Positions 52,317 through 54,125 of a stretch of 54,125 bases of DNA are shown here, piece after piece; position 1 is the stretch's first letter; each line of letters starts with the position of its first letter. The notes under the pieces were generated by a model. That model saw nothing but the letters and a program-made list of their open reading frames with translations, was not told the DNA's origin and made no database searches. The position numbers and the translations under genes are program-made. This stretch comes from Bacteroidaceae bacterium (GTDB lineage Bacteria; Bacteroidota; Bacteroidia; Bacteroidales; Bacteroidaceae), in assembly GCA_016284045.1 (NCBI GenBank), contig JAEEOB010000016.1, positions 1-54,125 of the forward strand, in the 5' to 3' direction.

Positions 52317-52334
52317 AATCTTTTTCTCCTTTCT

Positions 52335-52925
52335 TTACTTTGAACTGTTACCATAAGCTGTGTCGTATGCATTCTGGATGGCTTTAAGGAATGCACGAGA
52401 GGTAATCGTTGAGGCAGTTATGGCATCCACCTCACCACCGTCTTTGCTAACTGTAAAGTTGTTCTTGCCGGGGTTCATGCCGATTATGTTTCCTTTACCG
52501 TCTTTCTGAAACCATAAGCCGGCTTTGGCACCAAGACCCGGAGTCTCAGCGTGCTGAAGAACGGTATAACCTAAAATTGTTCCTTCGGGGTCAAAACCGA
52601 CAAGCACTTCCAAATCACCGCCGAAACCATTCTCACTCGTCTTTATGGCTTTACCCAATGACGTGCCGGAAGCGTCACTTACGGGATATACTGCAAACAA
52701 CTTATCCTTACCTCCTATGGTAGCGGTCATTGTTTCTTCTGGAGCCACCTGAACATCGCCTCCTCCCATTACGGATTTGATGCCAGCTGCAAGGTTGTCT
52801 GCATTAATCTTCTCTATCTGAGGAGCGGTCACACTGTTTACGTATGCAAGAATTCCGCCCGCTATCACGGCGATAAGCGTCAACACTATCACCATGTTTA
52901 ATAAGGATGAACTGAGCTTTTTCAT
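52335..52925 (-). CDS. rnfG: Rnf electron-transport complex subunit G
   Basis: 196-aa subunit with one N-terminal transmembrane helix (LNMVIVLTLIAVIAGGILAY) and a periplasmic FMN-binding domain. The flavin is covalently attached to a Thr in VDAITASTITSRAF. VLQHAETPGLGAKAG is the other family landmark. Its ATG overlaps the rnfD stop by 4 bp (ATGA), so the two are coupled. Confidence 0.95.
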   Translation of the reverse strand: MKKLSSSLLNMVIVLTLIAVIAGGILAYVNSVTAPQIEKINADNLAAGIKSVMGGGDVQVAPEETMTATIGGKDKLFAVYPVSDASGTSLGKAIKTSENGFGGDLEVLVGFDPEGTILGYTVLQHAETPGLGAKAGLWFQKDGKGNIIGMNPGKNNFTVSKDGGEVDAITASTITSRAFLKAIQNAYDTAYGNSSK

Positions 52926-53920
52926 TTTTTGACTACCTCCCCGAATCGCTTTGGTTTAAAATAGTTGTTAATTAACGGAACGAATGCATTCATGATAAGT
53001 ATCGCAAACGACATTCCCTCAGGATAGGCACCCCATGTACGGATGACTACTGTCAGGAAACCTATCGCAATTCCATATACCAACTGACCGTTCTTCGACA
53101 TTGGTGAGGTAACATAGTCTGTGGCCATGAAGATGGCACCGAGCATCAGACCGCCAGAAACCAAGTCAAGCCAGGGTGCGGGATATTCAGGCTTTGCTAT
53201 ATGAAGCAGACCGGCAAAGACAAAGACTGTTGCCAATATGCTCACAGGGATGTGCCAGGTGATAATCTTTTTATAAAGCATATAGAAGAAGCCAATGAGT
53301 AGAGCTATCTCACAGACCTCACCCATACAACCGCCGGTATTGCCTGTCAGCATTGAGAGAAAATCGGTGTTGACTAATTCGCTTGCGGCCTGAGAGGCTT
53401 GGTCACCCCCTTTGATCACTTGTTTCATCAAGGCTAGGGGAGTAGCACCGGTTTCTGCGTCTAAATTAAAGAAACCCATCATCGGTTTTGGCCAGGTGGT
53501 CATCTGAACAGGGAATGATATCAACAGAAACGCACGGCCGGCCAAAGCGGGGTTAAACAGGTTGCAGCCTAAACCACCAAAGGTCATTTTGACTACACCG
53601 ATTGCGAAGATGGCACCGATAACCACAATCCACAATGGAAGGTTGGAGGGAAGGTTAAAGGCGAGAAGGACGCCTGTCAGAATCGCAGAACCATCGGTTA
53701 CCGAAGTGTCGCTGCGCTTAAGCATGTATTTGTTTATTGCCCACTCACAGAGAACGCAAGAGGCAACTGAGACAAGGGTTACTAAAATCGCTCCCAGACC
53801 AAAATAGACGAAGGAGCAGAGAAGGGCAGGAACCAAGGCTATCAGTACGCCGTACATGTTCTTGCTCACGCTATCGCCTGAATGGACATGTGGAGACAAG
53901 GAAACTGTTAATTTATTCAT
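52922..53920 (-). CDS. rnfD: Rnf electron-transport complex subunit D
   Basis: 332-aa membrane subunit with about ten helices that carries a second covalent FMN. The attachment Thr lies in AETGATPLALMKQ. Other landmarks are SPHVHSGDSVSKNMYGV at the N-terminus and GGLGCNLFNPALAGRAFLLISFP. A Gly-rich, Cys-containing loop (TGNTGGCMGE) is present. Full length; it is preceded by rnfC with a spacer containing AAATAGTAAATAG repeats. Confidence 0.95.
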   Translation of the reverse strand: MNKLTVSLSPHVHSGDSVSKNMYGVLIALVPALLCSFVYFGLGAILVTLVSVASCVLCEWAINKYMLKRSDTSVTDGSAILTGVLLAFNLPSNLPLWIVVIGAIFAIGVVKMTFGGLGCNLFNPALAGRAFLLISFPVQMTTWPKPMMGFFNLDAETGATPLALMKQVIKGGDQASQAASELVNTDFLSMLTGNTGGCMGEVCEIALLIGFFYMLYKKIITWHIPVSILATVFVFAGLLHIAKPEYPAPWLDLVSGGLMLGAIFMATDYVTSPMSKNGQLVYGIAIGFLTVVIRTWGAYPEGMSFAILIMNAFVPLINNYFKPKRFGEVVKK

Positions 53921-54016
53921 ATCTGTTTGATAATGTTATTCTGTGAATTTATTACTAAATCACTAAATATTAAAATGATATAATAAATAGTAAATAGTAA
54001 AGCTGAAAATCGTAAA

Positions 54017-54125
54017 TTATTTTGCGTGACGTGCACGGATTATGCCCATTACGGTGCTCTTGCCCTGACGGATCAAGTCGAGCAATGGACGATGGGAAGG
54101 ACAGGTGAACTGGCAGGAGCCACAT
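54017..54125 (-). CDS. rnfC: Rnf electron-transport complex subunit C, C-terminal end only
   Basis: Minus-strand frame entering from the window edge and ending with TAA at 54019-54017. The visible 36 residues read CGSCQFTCPSHRPLLDLIR and end RARHAK. The CxxCxxxCP pattern is the last part of a 4Fe-4S binding motif. Position before rnfD fits rnfC. The start and most of the gene lie outside. Confidence 0.88.
   Translation of the reverse strand, partial: CGSCQFTCPSHRPLLDLIRQGKSTVMGIIRARHAK

Overview
The window looks like a chromosomal segment of a Bacteroidota bacterium, most likely Prevotella or a close relative. Four things point there. Several genes have the TAnnTTTG -7 promoter element of this phylum. 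Shine-Dalgarno sequences are mostly absent. The gene content is typical: an OprO/P-type porin, a short phosphoglycerate dehydrogenase next to a DUF1015 gene, GH43 arabinan/xylan enzymes, a dockerin-bearing secreted protein and an Rnf complex. Finally, intergenic spaces are filled with A/T-rich or pyrimidine-rich simple repeats. I see no tRNA, rRNA, CRISPR array, prophage or transposase gene.

Layout. Positions 1-2700 hold a cut-off secreted protein, an unrecognised 295-aa protein (both minus strand) and a 1.3-kb region with structured and repeated DNA. From 2.7 to 12.4 kb a plus-strand run carries a porin, mannose-1-phosphate guanylyltransferase, a BadF-type sugar kinase, uracil-DNA glycosylase, a HAD phosphatase, a phospholipase D/cardiolipin synthase-like protein, a GHL10 glycoside hydrolase-like protein, YjbQ and a VanX-like dipeptidase. 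A minus-strand operon (12.4-14.5 kb: yhhQ, queC, queF) handles queuosine precursors; its leader contains a preQ1-I-type riboswitch. From 14.7 to 38 kb lies a long plus-strand housekeeping run: PBP1A, kdsB, an M16 homologue, gyrA, a secreted repeat protein, a histidine kinase, DUF177-rpmF-fabH, era, der, a lipoprotein, a pfkA homologue, serC-serA-DUF1015, yigZ and mutY. From 38 to 54 kb most genes are on the minus strand: two GH43 enzymes, an acyltransferase, a dockerin protein, a PhoBR-like two-component system beside a Na/Pi cotransporter, and the 3' part of an rnf operon (C, D, G, E, A). A small plus-strand pair (secreted repeat protein and HAD phosphatase) sits between them.

What stands out. 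(1) The preQ1-I-like leader overlaps competing hairpins. (2) A palindromic MITE-like element of about 183 bp occurs twice, plus a 54-bp internally deleted copy. (3) Several families of simple repeats sit directly against start codons; one supplies the start codon of the GHL10 gene, one encodes the last residues of QueC, and a 12-bp minisatellite abuts era. (4) The PfkA homologue has lost several ATP- and fructose-6-phosphate-binding residues. (5) The M16 protein lacks HXXEH and the SerA-like protein lacks the catalytic His. (6) Direct repeats spaced 11 bp lie upstream of the Na/Pi gene. All functions are read from sequence and family knowledge; no database search was run.
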